The notes beneath the pieces were generated by a model. The model did no database searches. It was not told the DNA's origin and saw only the letters and a list, made by a program, of their open reading frames with translations. Positions 6,260 to 12,434 of a stretch of 12,434 nucleotides of DNA are shown here, in pieces. The translations under genes and the position numbers were made by a program. The DNA is from Verrucomicrobiota bacterium (GTDB lineage Bacteria > Verrucomicrobiota > Verrucomicrobiia > Chthoniobacterales > UBA10450): assembly GCA_003218815.1 (NCBI GenBank), contig QHON01000161.1:1-12434 (forward strand), in the 5' to 3' direction. Position 1 is the stretch's first letter, and each line of letters begins with the position of its first letter.

Positions 6260-7660
6260 ATGGCCTTCAAACGTTACACATCCTGCTTCCTTTATCCGAT
6301 AGGCGGCAAACCGTACAACGAGAAAGACCGGCTCGCGTTCGTCGTAATTCAGCTTTTGACAGTTCTCGTTACGACGGGTGTTTTTGCGGCATTCGGGGCA
6401 ATCGGCGGCCCGATAGGCGCGGTCATTGGTGGCGTGGTGGGCTCGTTAGCCGGTTTCACTAACATGATCCGCCAAGCCGCCAACCAATGGCTGAACGACC
6501 GCCTAATTTGCCTGAACAAGGACAATCCGCAGTGCGCCGTCGGCATTGTTTCTTATAATCCTACCCGCAGCGATCTCGGGGTCTTCGATAACGACCAGTA
6601 CTTCGACGTGGTATTGATGCCGCACCCGACCGAAGAGATCTTCACAGATTTCGACCCGGACATCCAAAAAGTTAATCCCACTGCGCTAGTGCCGGCGAAT
6701 CGCTATGACGAAAATGGCAAAATCAAAAATCCGGCATTCGCTCTACATGTCGTGAAACATCCGGAGAACGATATTTTGACCGACGGCTTCCAAGCAGGTC
6801 GCCGACTGCTCCCCGGGAAAGCTGGCCTCCAAGGGCAGGGGCTCCTATCGACACGCGACGACATTGCCGCCGATCTCGGTTATGCTCCTCCGAGTAATCA
6901 TGAACGAGGTGCGCTGCACTGCGAGGCCGAAGGAGATTTCTGGGTGAGGGTGAGGAAACTCGCTCCCGCCTTGGCCGCATTGCTGGAAGCTGCTCTCGCC
7001 GTAACTGCCGCAGGAGCTGCCGCGGGCGCGGCAGCGGGCAGCGCGGCCGGATGCGCCATCGGCGTGTTCTTCTTCGGGCCCCTAGGATGCGCTATTGGAG
7101 CGTTCGTCGGCAGTCTTCTTGGTGGCGCGGCCGGAGCGGCAGCGGCCGGAGCAGCGAGCTATTTCGGCGCGATCAAGCCGATCCTCCAACTGATATTCGA
7201 CGCGAGTCCTGGAGATGTCGAGGATGCCAATGTCGGCGATAGAGCACTCGGGCCGATCCGCATGGGAGATAAAGTCGCCGTATTAGGCGAACACGTGTAC
7301 GATGGTTATCACGACGGATGGAACGAGTTCCATCCGCTAATGGCTGTCATGAAGATCGGCAGTTCCACGCGCGTCGGTCCGGAGTTTTATCTGCAATGGC
7401 AGCCGGATTTCACCGGGACGCCGCCCGAGCTGCCACCAGGAGAAACAATTCCGCTGACAGCGGACGACATACGCGAGGGCTTAAACAGCCTCAACTTCCG
7501 CGCGCGTTGTGAGAATTTGAAAGAGATATGGTGTTCAATGCTGCACGACGCATTTAGCGAGAAGACTCAACAAACCCAGCAAGGACTACACGAACGCTGG
7601 ACCATTCATCCACTTGTGGACGGCTGCCGCCGGGTGGATCGACCATCGCCACCGCGATAG
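6260..7660 (+). CDS. Hypothetical protein with two glycine-zipper membrane segments
   Basis: The 466-residue protein of unknown function has two Gly/Ala-rich membrane stretches. The first is at about 25-66 (VVIQLLTVLVTTGVFAAF, then AIGGPIGAVIGGVVGSLAGF). The second is at about 234-305, where Gly recurs every four residues (AAGAAAGAAAGSAAG, CAIGAFVGSLLGGAAG). Such glycine zippers let helices pack tightly into oligomers or pores. Between them is a soluble alpha/beta-like region with Asp-rich patches (FDNDQYFDVV, IFTDFDPDI). After the second is GDKVAVLGEHVYDGYHDGWNEFHPL (336-360), a conserved-looking block that I recall from other unnamed proteins, then a C-terminal region with Cys417, Cys425 and Cys456. 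It lies 8 bases after the beta-sandwich gene; a weak AGCGAG precedes its ATG. Confidence 0.72.
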   Translation: MAFKRYTSCFLYPIGGKPYNEKDRLAFVVIQLLTVLVTTGVFAAFGAIGGPIGAVIGGVVGSLAGFTNMIRQAANQWLNDRLICLNKDNPQCAVGIVSYNPTRSDLGVFDNDQYFDVVLMPHPTEEIFTDFDPDIQKVNPTALVPANRYDENGKIKNPAFALHVVKHPENDILTDGFQAGRRLLPGKAGLQGQGLLSTRDDIAADLGYAPPSNHERGALHCEAEGDFWVRVRKLAPALAALLEAALAVTAAGAAAGAAAGSAAGCAIGVFFFGPLGCAIGAFVGSLLGGAAGAAAAGAASYFGAIKPILQLIFDASPGDVEDANVGDRALGPIRMGDKVAVLGEHVYDGYHDGWNEFHPLMAVMKIGSSTRVGPEFYLQWQPDFTGTPPELPPGETIPLTADDIREGLNSLNFRARCENLKEIWCSMLHDAFSEKTQQTQQGLHERWTIHPLVDGCRRVDRPSPPR

Positions 7661-7733
7661 CGACCAGGGACATCGTTCGGCACATCTTGATTGTCGTGGC
7701 CGAAAACACATGCTTCCATTCATTCACTCACTC

Positions 7734-7816
7734 ATGACCAACAAAAAATTCCGCGTGTTTGCAACGTCGCGCATCTGCGACGCTGCCGAGAACGTTTACG
7801 CGAGCGCGGTTATGAG
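7734..7816 (+). pseudogene. N-terminal remnant of a D-2-hydroxyacid dehydrogenase
   Basis: The frame from ATG 7734 reads MTNKKFRVFATSRICDAAEN. The intact dehydrogenase at 8627 starts MIDKKRFRVFSTSRIGDPAEN, so the two are clearly homologous. One base is missing near 7793; in the shifted frame the next residues are RLRERGYE, matching the intact gene. Similarity stops at about 7816, where the minus-strand kinase-TPR gene overlaps. The DNA is diverged from the intact copy at many third positions, so it is an old paralogue or acquired copy and not a recent duplication. No upstream sequence is shared with the intact gene. Confidence 0.8.
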
Positions 7817-8475
7817 CCCGGCGCTAATTGCTTGAGGATTTTTTCTGTGTCGCGACGAATTTCGCCGCGGTACTCGTCAGTATCGGTCCACGACGATGCA
7901 GGAACTTTGTGAGAATCGAGAATGGCCAGCGCTTTCTCAGCATGCTGCTTCGCCAAATCTTTCTGTCCGTCTTTCAAGTACGCACCGGCGAGATTGTCGT
8001 TTGCGTCAGCCGAATCCGGATACGCGACAGCAACCAGCTTGAAGACTTCAATCCCGTATTTTACATCGCCTTCGCGCATGAAATCCTGACCGACGATGCT
8101 CGCTGTAATTTCAGGGAACAACTGCACCTGTGGGTCTTTTCGACGCGCCTCTGCCAATCGTTGCGCGACCTGAACAGCTCCGCCGGGGATATTTTCCATC
8201 GTGAAGTACCCGCAGGTGCCCTGCGCCGCTTCGAGGACATTTGCATCGAATACACGCACAATATTGGGGTGGCCGATGCGTGATAGGAGAATTGCCTCCC
8301 CGAGCATTTCATGAATCTCTTCGAGATTCATGCCGACGCGCTTGAACACTTTCATAGCTTGCCGACCGAGAAAACGGTGCTTAACGCGATACACTTCGGC
8401 GAAAGCGCCTTCGCCCAAGAAGCGTTCAACTTCGTACGTGTCGCGAACGGTTTGACCTTCTTCGAGCAAACGCAT
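7810..8475 (-). CDS. Chimeric protein: Ser/Thr kinase N-lobe joined to a TPR tail
   Basis: The 221-residue product starts like a Hanks-type protein kinase: YEVERFLGEGAFAEVYRV (P-loop Gly21 to Val28), the ATP-binding Lys42 in AMKVFK, the helix-C Glu60 in LGEAILLSRI, HPNIVRVFD, and the hinge-like YFTMENIPGG (90-99). There the kinase ends: no HRD catalytic loop and no DFG are present. Residues from about 100 read like the tail of an exported hydrolase: RRKDPQVQLFPEITASI, then a TPR pair (GIEVFKLVAVAYPDSADANDNLAGAYL, KDGQKDLAKQHAEKALAIL) and a closing helix. It cannot be an active kinase. The last codons, including the stop, are antisense to the dehydrogenase remnant at 7734-7816. It may be a pseudogene from a deletion or recombination, or an expressed TPR scaffold. 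The ATG at 8475 is well placed for the kinase start. Confidence 0.7.
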   Translation of the reverse strand: MRLLEEGQTVRDTYEVERFLGEGAFAEVYRVKHRFLGRQAMKVFKRVGMNLEEIHEMLGEAILLSRIGHPNIVRVFDANVLEAAQGTCGYFTMENIPGGAVQVAQRLAEARRKDPQVQLFPEITASIVGQDFMREGDVKYGIEVFKLVAVAYPDSADANDNLAGAYLKDGQKDLAKQHAEKALAILDSHKVPASSWTDTDEYRGEIRRDTEKILKQLAPGS

Positions 8476-8626
8476 AACCCGGGAATGTTCGCCGAATCGT
8501 AACGAAACGCCATGTAATCAGCAATCCCTTCAGATCTTTCCGTTGTGCGAAGAATTTGCATTTCAGCTCAAGTCAGTAGCCAAACGTCAGGAGCCACGTT
8601 TATATTCGCGGTTTCGTTTTCTAACC

Positions 8627-9745
8627 ATGATCGATAAGAAACGATTCCGCGTCTTTTCCACGTCGCGCATCGGGGATCCGGCCGAGAACCGTCTTCGCGA
8701 GCGCGGCTACGAGGTCGAGGTCTTCCAAGGTCCCGAGGCGCCGCCAAAGAAGTTGATTATCGAGAAAGTGAAGAGCGGCATCGACGGCTTGATCACAACG
8801 CTCCGCGATCCGATCGACGCCGAGGTGTTCGAAGCGGGGAAAGGCTCGCTCAAGGTCGTGGCGCAGATCGCCGTCGGCTTCGACAACATTAACCGCGCCG
8901 ACGCCAACAAATACAAAATCCCATTCACGAACACGGCTGACGTGCTCACCGAAGCGACCGCCGAGTTCGCGTTTTTCATGATGGGCATGCTCGCGCGCAA
9001 AATGTGGCAGAGCGAGCGCCTGGTGCGCGACCAGAAGTGGCCGTCGTGGCACCCGTTTCTGCCGTTTCTCGGCGACGAGGTCACGGGCAAAACGATTGCG
9101 GTGATTGGCACCGGGCGCATCGGCCTGGCGATGATCAAGAAATGCTCGGGGTTCGACATGAACATCCTTTGCTATGACCCGGCGTATCACAACGACAAGT
9201 TCATCGCTGCCGTCCAGGAGTTAATGGACCTGCGCCACGCACGCGGCATTCAGAAGGAAACGACCTTGATCAAATATGTCGAGTTTGAGGACGCGTTGCG
9301 TGGCGCCGATTACGTGACCATTCATGTGCCGCTGTTGCGCGAAGGCGAAACCGACAAACCGACGTACCACCTCATTAACGACAAGACGCTGAAGCTGATG
9401 AAACCAACGGCGTATTTGCTAAATAGCTCACGCGGTCCAGTCGTGGACGAGAAAGCACTTGCCAAAGCGTTGAAAGAAAAAATCATCGCCGGCGCGGCGC
9501 TCGACGTCTTTGAGAAAGAGCCGTTGCCGCCGGATTCGCCGCTGCTCGATCCTGAAATCGCCGATCGCTGCCGCGTGTTCCACCACTTCGCAAGCGGCGC
9601 ACAGATCACGCGCCTCTCGGTCGATCCCGACAAAGGCATGGCTGGGCGCACTGCCCAGGCACTTATCGACGTCCTGGAAGGGAACTACGGGGGCGACCCA
9701 ACCAAGATGCCCTATGTTGTGAATAAGGAAGCGTTTGCGAAGTAG
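8627..9745 (+). CDS. D-isomer-specific 2-hydroxyacid dehydrogenase (NAD-dependent)
   Basis: From ATG 8627 this is a 372-residue cytoplasmic enzyme that interconverts a 2-oxoacid and the D-2-hydroxyacid with NAD(H). The catalytic domain holds VAQIAVGFDNINRADA (78-93). The Rossmann domain starts at GKTIAVIGTGRIG (154-166, GxGxxG), and Asp184 after the second strand favours NAD over NADP. The catalytic residues are Arg269 in NSSRGPVVDE, Glu298 in DVFEKEPL and His320 in FHHFASGA. Two points differ from glyoxylate reductase types: an insertion of about 30 residues after the NAD Asp (roughly 186-218, with LMDLRHARGIQKE) and HHFASG in place of PHIAS. The substrate is not predictable. The frame is open upstream to 8543, but the earlier part looks untranslated and the homologous remnant at 7734 starts at the same methionine. 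Confidence 0.9.
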   Translation: MIDKKRFRVFSTSRIGDPAENRLRERGYEVEVFQGPEAPPKKLIIEKVKSGIDGLITTLRDPIDAEVFEAGKGSLKVVAQIAVGFDNINRADANKYKIPFTNTADVLTEATAEFAFFMMGMLARKMWQSERLVRDQKWPSWHPFLPFLGDEVTGKTIAVIGTGRIGLAMIKKCSGFDMNILCYDPAYHNDKFIAAVQELMDLRHARGIQKETTLIKYVEFEDALRGADYVTIHVPLLREGETDKPTYHLINDKTLKLMKPTAYLLNSSRGPVVDEKALAKALKEKIIAGAALDVFEKEPLPPDSPLLDPEIADRCRVFHHFASGAQITRLSVDPDKGMAGRTAQALIDVLEGNYGGDPTKMPYVVNKEAFAK

Positions 9746-9885
9746 CTGGCGAAAAGCTGAAACTCCGAAGTGCTGAATGGAGGTTGCGGGATGCGCGACA
9801 TAGAAGGGGTCCGAGGCCGGACTGGCCGTTAGCCACGAGGGTAGGAGCGAGTGAAGCGGGGCAGCGAGCGAGTTTCAAATGCGGC

Positions 9886-9989
9886 TACGTTTACGTTTTG
9901 CGCTCGCAAGTTGATCGTCAGTTTTACCTTGGTCTAACGCGAGATTTACAGAATTGCTACGACGCGACAGGTGGGCGAGTCTTAAACTC
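9886..9989 (+). pseudogene. Decayed GIY-YIG endonuclease fragment
   Basis: In the forward frame the DNA reads YVYVLRSQVDRQFYLGLTRDL, which matches the start of stand-alone UvrC-type GIY-YIG nucleases (YVYVLRS...QFYVGFTxDL). It continues with QNCYDATGGRVLNS, where the family has an R-x-x-x-H followed by N-x-G-K-V-x-S-T. The catalytic Arg and the His are lost. The C-terminal half of the domain is absent; that DNA instead encodes a small basic protein in another frame. It is a remnant, not an active gene. Confidence 0.65.
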
Positions 9990-10100
9990 ATGGGACACAG
10001 CCAAGGTAGAGATAACGTTAAGAAACGCGCGGCACGCCGCAAAAAGGCGGAGCGCCTCGCCCTCGCCAAGAACAAGAAGAAGACTGCGGCCAAGCAGTGA
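9990..10100 (+). CDS. Small Lys/Arg-rich basic protein, 36 aa
   Basis: ATG 9990 to TGA 10098 gives 36 residues starting MGHSQGRDNVKKRAARRKK and ending KKKTAAKQ. More than a third of the residues are Lys or Arg, with Ala between, so it is probably one long basic helix that could bind nucleic acid. Small proteins beginning MGxSQGRDxxKKRxxRR are remembered from Verrucomicrobia, where they are unannotated or hypothetical. A GGGCGAG lies 11 bases before the ATG. It is nested at the end of the GIY-YIG remnant in a different frame, and its TGA overlaps an ATG at 10100 of a 12-codon frame that runs into the AAA gene. The role is unknown. The conserved start motif makes a real gene more likely than chance. 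Confidence 0.6.
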   Translation: MGHSQGRDNVKKRAARRKKAERLALAKNKKKTAAKQ

Positions 10101-10134
10101 TGAGCGATAGCACCGCCGGCGCTCCGATCCGCCG

Positions 10135-10797
10135 ATGAAAAAAGCCGGGAAGCTAGGGAAGCAGCTCCGGAGAAAGGGGAGCGAATGGGAATGGCCCAAA
10201 AGATATCGGGTCTGGGACGCTAACCGGAAAATCTTTCTTTATCCCGTGAACTGGATCGAGCCCGAGCTGCGCTTTCCGACCCGTTTTCGGGCAGCCTTGT
10301 CCGAAGTCGTGGCATTCATTCACGCAAATTGTGGCGCGGTGACAAAACTCAAGCCTGCGCACTGTAAAAGCGTTCGCGTCCTGTTCACCGGCAAAAACCG
10401 GATGAGCGCGCTCGTCGCCGCCCGGACTCTGGCCCGCGATCTGGGAAAGAACCTATACCGCGTCGATTTGAGCGCCGTCGTCTCTAAATATATTGGCGAA
10501 ACGGAGAAGAATCTGCGCCGCGTCTTCGATGCGGCAAAGAAGGGTGGTGCAGTCCTCTTTTTCGACGAAGCAGATGCCCTCTTTGGCAAACGCACCGAGG
10601 GGAAGGATGGTCACGACCGTTACGCCAACGTCGAGATCGATTATCTCCTAGAGAGAATCGAGGACTACGCCGGCCTCGCGATCCTCGCCACCGGCAATCG
10701 GACTAAGATCGACAACGCGTTCTCGCGGCGGTTTCATTTCGTCATCTCCATGCCGCTACGAAGAAAAGCGCGCTGGAAAGAATCTTCTGTTCGTTAG
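10135..10797 (+). CDS. AAA-type ATPase-like protein with degenerate Walker A and Tc-toxin-like N-terminus
   Basis: The 220-residue protein has most of an AAA domain: DLSAVVSKYIGETEKNLRRVF (111-131), Walker B LFFDEADALFGKR (141-153, Asp144 and Glu145), HDRYANVEIDYLLERIEDYAG, the sensor region AILATGNR (182-189) and arginines 198-199. Where Walker A belongs, the sequence is FTGKNRMSALVAA (84-96); aligned with FTGPxGTGKTMAA, the Lys and Thr are Ala92 and Leu93. ATP binding in the normal way is therefore unlikely. Residues 19-46 (EWPKRYRVWDANRKIFLYP, then WIEPELR) recall a conserved block in TcA-type toxin subunits. Relatives of this AAA group occur near contractile injection systems, but no such genes are in the window. 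The C-terminus is short; the frame at 10752-10829 gives ALERIF and may be the true end after a lost base. Confidence 0.75.
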   Translation: MKKAGKLGKQLRRKGSEWEWPKRYRVWDANRKIFLYPVNWIEPELRFPTRFRAALSEVVAFIHANCGAVTKLKPAHCKSVRVLFTGKNRMSALVAARTLARDLGKNLYRVDLSAVVSKYIGETEKNLRRVFDAAKKGGAVLFFDEADALFGKRTEGKDGHDRYANVEIDYLLERIEDYAGLAILATGNRTKIDNAFSRRFHFVISMPLRRKARWKESSVR

Positions 10798-10825
10798 GCG
10801 CGTGTGCGCGAACTCCTGACCCAAG

Positions 10826-11251
10826 ATGAGCGGCAACATCAATACCCGAGAATTTTCCATCAACGATTACGACGCGGCGGTTGAGCTATGGCAGCGGGTT
10901 GAAGGTCTCGAGATCGCCGAGGGTGACGACAGAGAAGGCGTTGCTCAATTTCTGGCGCGCAACCCGGGACTGAGCCGAGTGGCGACCGATGGGTCGGAGA
11001 CTGTTGGCGTCGCGTTATGCAGTCATGATGGACGCCGCGGACACATTTATCATCTGGCGGTTGATCCTACCTATCAGGGACGCGGACTCGGTAAGCGTCT
11101 GTTGGATGAATGCTTGGACGGTCTACGCCGGACTGGGGTAAAGCGCGTTATTATCATGGTGGCCGACGATAATCCGCGCGGCCGTGAATTTTGGAAGCGC
11201 TGCGGATGGGAAGAGATCACCGGCGCCATCACGATGGGAATTGATCTTTAG
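10826..11251 (+). CDS. GNAT-family N-acetyltransferase
   Basis: The 141-residue protein is a single GNAT domain that transfers an acetyl group from acetyl-CoA to an amine in the cytoplasm. The N-terminal strand and helix are TREFSINDYDAAVELWQRVE. Motif A is HIYHLAVDPTYQGRGLGKRLL (about 72-92), with the pyrophosphate-binding QGRGLG loop. Motif B is VKRVIIMVADDNPRGREFWKRCGWEE (about 107-132), with the typical Asn and the FWKRCGW helix. The overall pattern is that of small YpeA/RimI-like acetyltransferases; the substrate is unknown. The ATG follows the AAA stop by 28 bases, or overlaps it as ATGA if the AAA frame shifts. No clear Shine-Dalgarno is seen. Confidence 0.88.
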   Translation: MSGNINTREFSINDYDAAVELWQRVEGLEIAEGDDREGVAQFLARNPGLSRVATDGSETVGVALCSHDGRRGHIYHLAVDPTYQGRGLGKRLLDECLDGLRRTGVKRVIIMVADDNPRGREFWKRCGWEEITGAITMGIDL

Positions 11252-11382
11252 ATAGGAAAAACGGGGAGCGTCTAAACATTTGATATTGCGAGAGCGTAGT
11301 CGACACGGCCGGCGCTACATCTTTTCTCGATGGAAGAGCGCGCTTGCGTTGATAGCGGTTTCCGTAAACGTACCTGGTTGTG

Positions 11383-12384
11383 ATGTCTGATGAATCTCCA
11401 AACGCGAAGCAAAAACGGGTAGACAGCGGCATTACCCGGCGAACATTTCTTGGCATGAGCCTGGGAACCGGAGCCACACTTTTTGCGGGAGGATCGGCCA
11501 CAATCCTCGGGGCCGACTCGTCAACAGCAACGAGCCCAGTCACGAATCCTACCTGGCAGTTGGGCGGCGATCTCCCGGTCAATCGACTCGGCTTTGGCGC
11601 GATGCGGATAACCGGGGAAGGCATTTGGGGTTGGCCTCCTGATCGAGAGAACGCGCTCAAAGTTCTGAGGCGCGCTGTCGAACTCGGTGTGAACTTGATC
11701 GACACCGCCGACGCCTACGGGCCGGAAACAAGCGAACTGCTCATAGCCGAGGCGCTCCATCCTTATCCCAAGGGACTTGTTATCGCGACCAAAGGCGGTC
11801 TCACCCGCCCAGGACCCGGCTCATGGGTGCCAAACGGTCGGCCTGAACATCTCAAACAGGCCGTCGATGGGAGCCTAAAGCGGCTGCGGCTAGACCGTAT
11901 CGATTTGTATCAATTGCACACTGTCGATCGGAAAGTGCCTATGGAGGCATCGCTCGGCGCGCTCAAGGAAATGCAGGATGTTGGGAAGATTCGGCACGTG
12001 GGCTTATCCAATGTGGATCCGGAGGAAATCGAGCGGGCGCGCAAAGTCCTTCCGATAGTAAGCGTCCAGAACCAGTACAACATTGAGAACCGCAAATCGG
12101 AAAATGTTCTGGTCTATTGCGAGAAGAAGAGTCTTGGGTTTATGCCATGGTTTCCGATCGGCGGAGGCAGAGGGTTGAAACCTGACAATGCGCTGGAAAG
12201 GGCGGCCAAGGCTCGCGGCGCGAGCGTTGTCCAGGTCGCACTTGCCTGGCTCCTAGAGCGATCGCCGGTGATGTTGCCGATTCCTGGCACGTCGTCTATC
12301 GCGCACCTGGAAGAGAACGTAGCTGCCGCGGCGATCAAATTAAATCCCGCAGAGTGGAAAGCCATTGATGCTTTGGCGAGCTAA
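11383..12384 (+). CDS. Tat-exported aldo/keto reductase
   Basis: From ATG 11383 the product has 333 residues. The N-terminus carries a twin-arginine signal, ITRRTFLGMSLGTGATLFAGG (Arg19-Arg20), with a likely cleavage site in the small-residue region near residues 43-50. The rest is a full aldo/keto reductase barrel. It has the tetrad Asp107 and Tyr112 (NLIDTADAYG), Lys137 (VIATKGG) and His179 (LYQLHTVD), followed by IRHVGLSN, VSVQNQYN and the C-terminal NADP-binding PIPGTSSIAHLEEN. The enzyme reduces a carbonyl with NADPH. Because it folds with its cofactor before export, the Tat route makes sense; its periplasmic reductant or substrate is unknown. GTG 11380 is the codon before the ATG and a poorer choice. 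No partner gene is adjacent. Confidence 0.9.
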   Translation: MSDESPNAKQKRVDSGITRRTFLGMSLGTGATLFAGGSATILGADSSTATSPVTNPTWQLGGDLPVNRLGFGAMRITGEGIWGWPPDRENALKVLRRAVELGVNLIDTADAYGPETSELLIAEALHPYPKGLVIATKGGLTRPGPGSWVPNGRPEHLKQAVDGSLKRLRLDRIDLYQLHTVDRKVPMEASLGALKEMQDVGKIRHVGLSNVDPEEIERARKVLPIVSVQNQYNIENRKSENVLVYCEKKSLGFMPWFPIGGGRGLKPDNALERAAKARGASVVQVALAWLLERSPVMLPIPGTSSIAHLEENVAAAAIKLNPAEWKAIDALAS

Positions 12385-12434
12385 GGTTGTTTTTGGGCCT
12401 ATAATGGGATTAGACGGAAAGATTCCATATAAAC

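Noticed and set aside
8543..8626. Upstream extension of the dehydrogenase to GTG 8543
   Set aside because: The added 28 residues have no counterpart in the family, and the remnant at 7734 starts at the methionine equivalent to 8627.
8621..9190. Long reverse frame opposite the dehydrogenase
   Set aside because: It is the antisense of a conserved enzyme with intact motifs and has no family resemblance.
12400..12434. TATAAT at 12400-12405 and an open frame from ATG 12404 (MGLDGKIPYK) at the window end
   Set aside because: No acceptable -35 lies 15-19 bases upstream, the box overlaps the ATG, and ten residues are too few to support a gene.

Overview
The window looks like a piece of a soil or freshwater Verrucomicrobia chromosome (Spartobacteria/Chthoniobacterales type). 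This is inferred from the flavour of the proteins and not from a marker gene: a His-rich small membrane protein, a 36-residue Lys/Arg-rich protein, and a D-2-hydroxyacid dehydrogenase of a form remembered from that group. Many genes also lack a clear Shine-Dalgarno. No rRNA, tRNA, CRISPR array or intact insertion sequence is visible.

Layout. Positions 1-216 (minus) hold the N-terminus of a conserved hypothetical protein. Positions 264-894 hold an isoprenylcysteine carboxylmethyltransferase-like membrane gene split by one frameshift, followed by a small His-rich membrane protein (1071-1274), a hotdog acyl-CoA thioesterase (1476-1883) and a class I/II PLP aminotransferase (2010-3200). Converging on the aminotransferase is a MerR-family regulator (3209-3646, minus). 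It is divergent from a small exported Cys protein (3742-4152) and a DUF2867-type protein (4182-4766). A textbook MerR operator with a 19-bp spacer and a 22-bp palindrome lies between them. Positions 4767-5216 are poorly conserved and may hold a broken gene. After that come two adjacent hypothetical genes (5217-6251 and 6260-7660): one with two beta-sandwich regions, one with two glycine-zipper membrane segments.

The second half is a mosaic. A short diverged copy of a dehydrogenase N-terminus (7734-7816) abuts a minus-strand chimera that joins a protein-kinase N-lobe directly to a TPR tail (7810-8475), and the complete dehydrogenase follows (8627-9745). Then comes a decayed GIY-YIG nuclease fragment with a nested 36-aa basic protein gene (9990-10100). 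Next is an AAA-type protein (10135-10797) with an intact Walker B, a destroyed Walker A and an N-terminal segment that recalls Tc-toxin A subunits; its C-terminus may be frameshifted. A GNAT acetyltransferase (10826-11251) and a Tat-exported aldo/keto reductase (11383-12384) complete the window.

How the genes work together: most are unrelated housekeeping or accessory singletons. Real functional units are likely only for the MerR regulon (3209-4766), the 5217-7660 pair, and possibly 9990-11251, where genes are tightly spaced.
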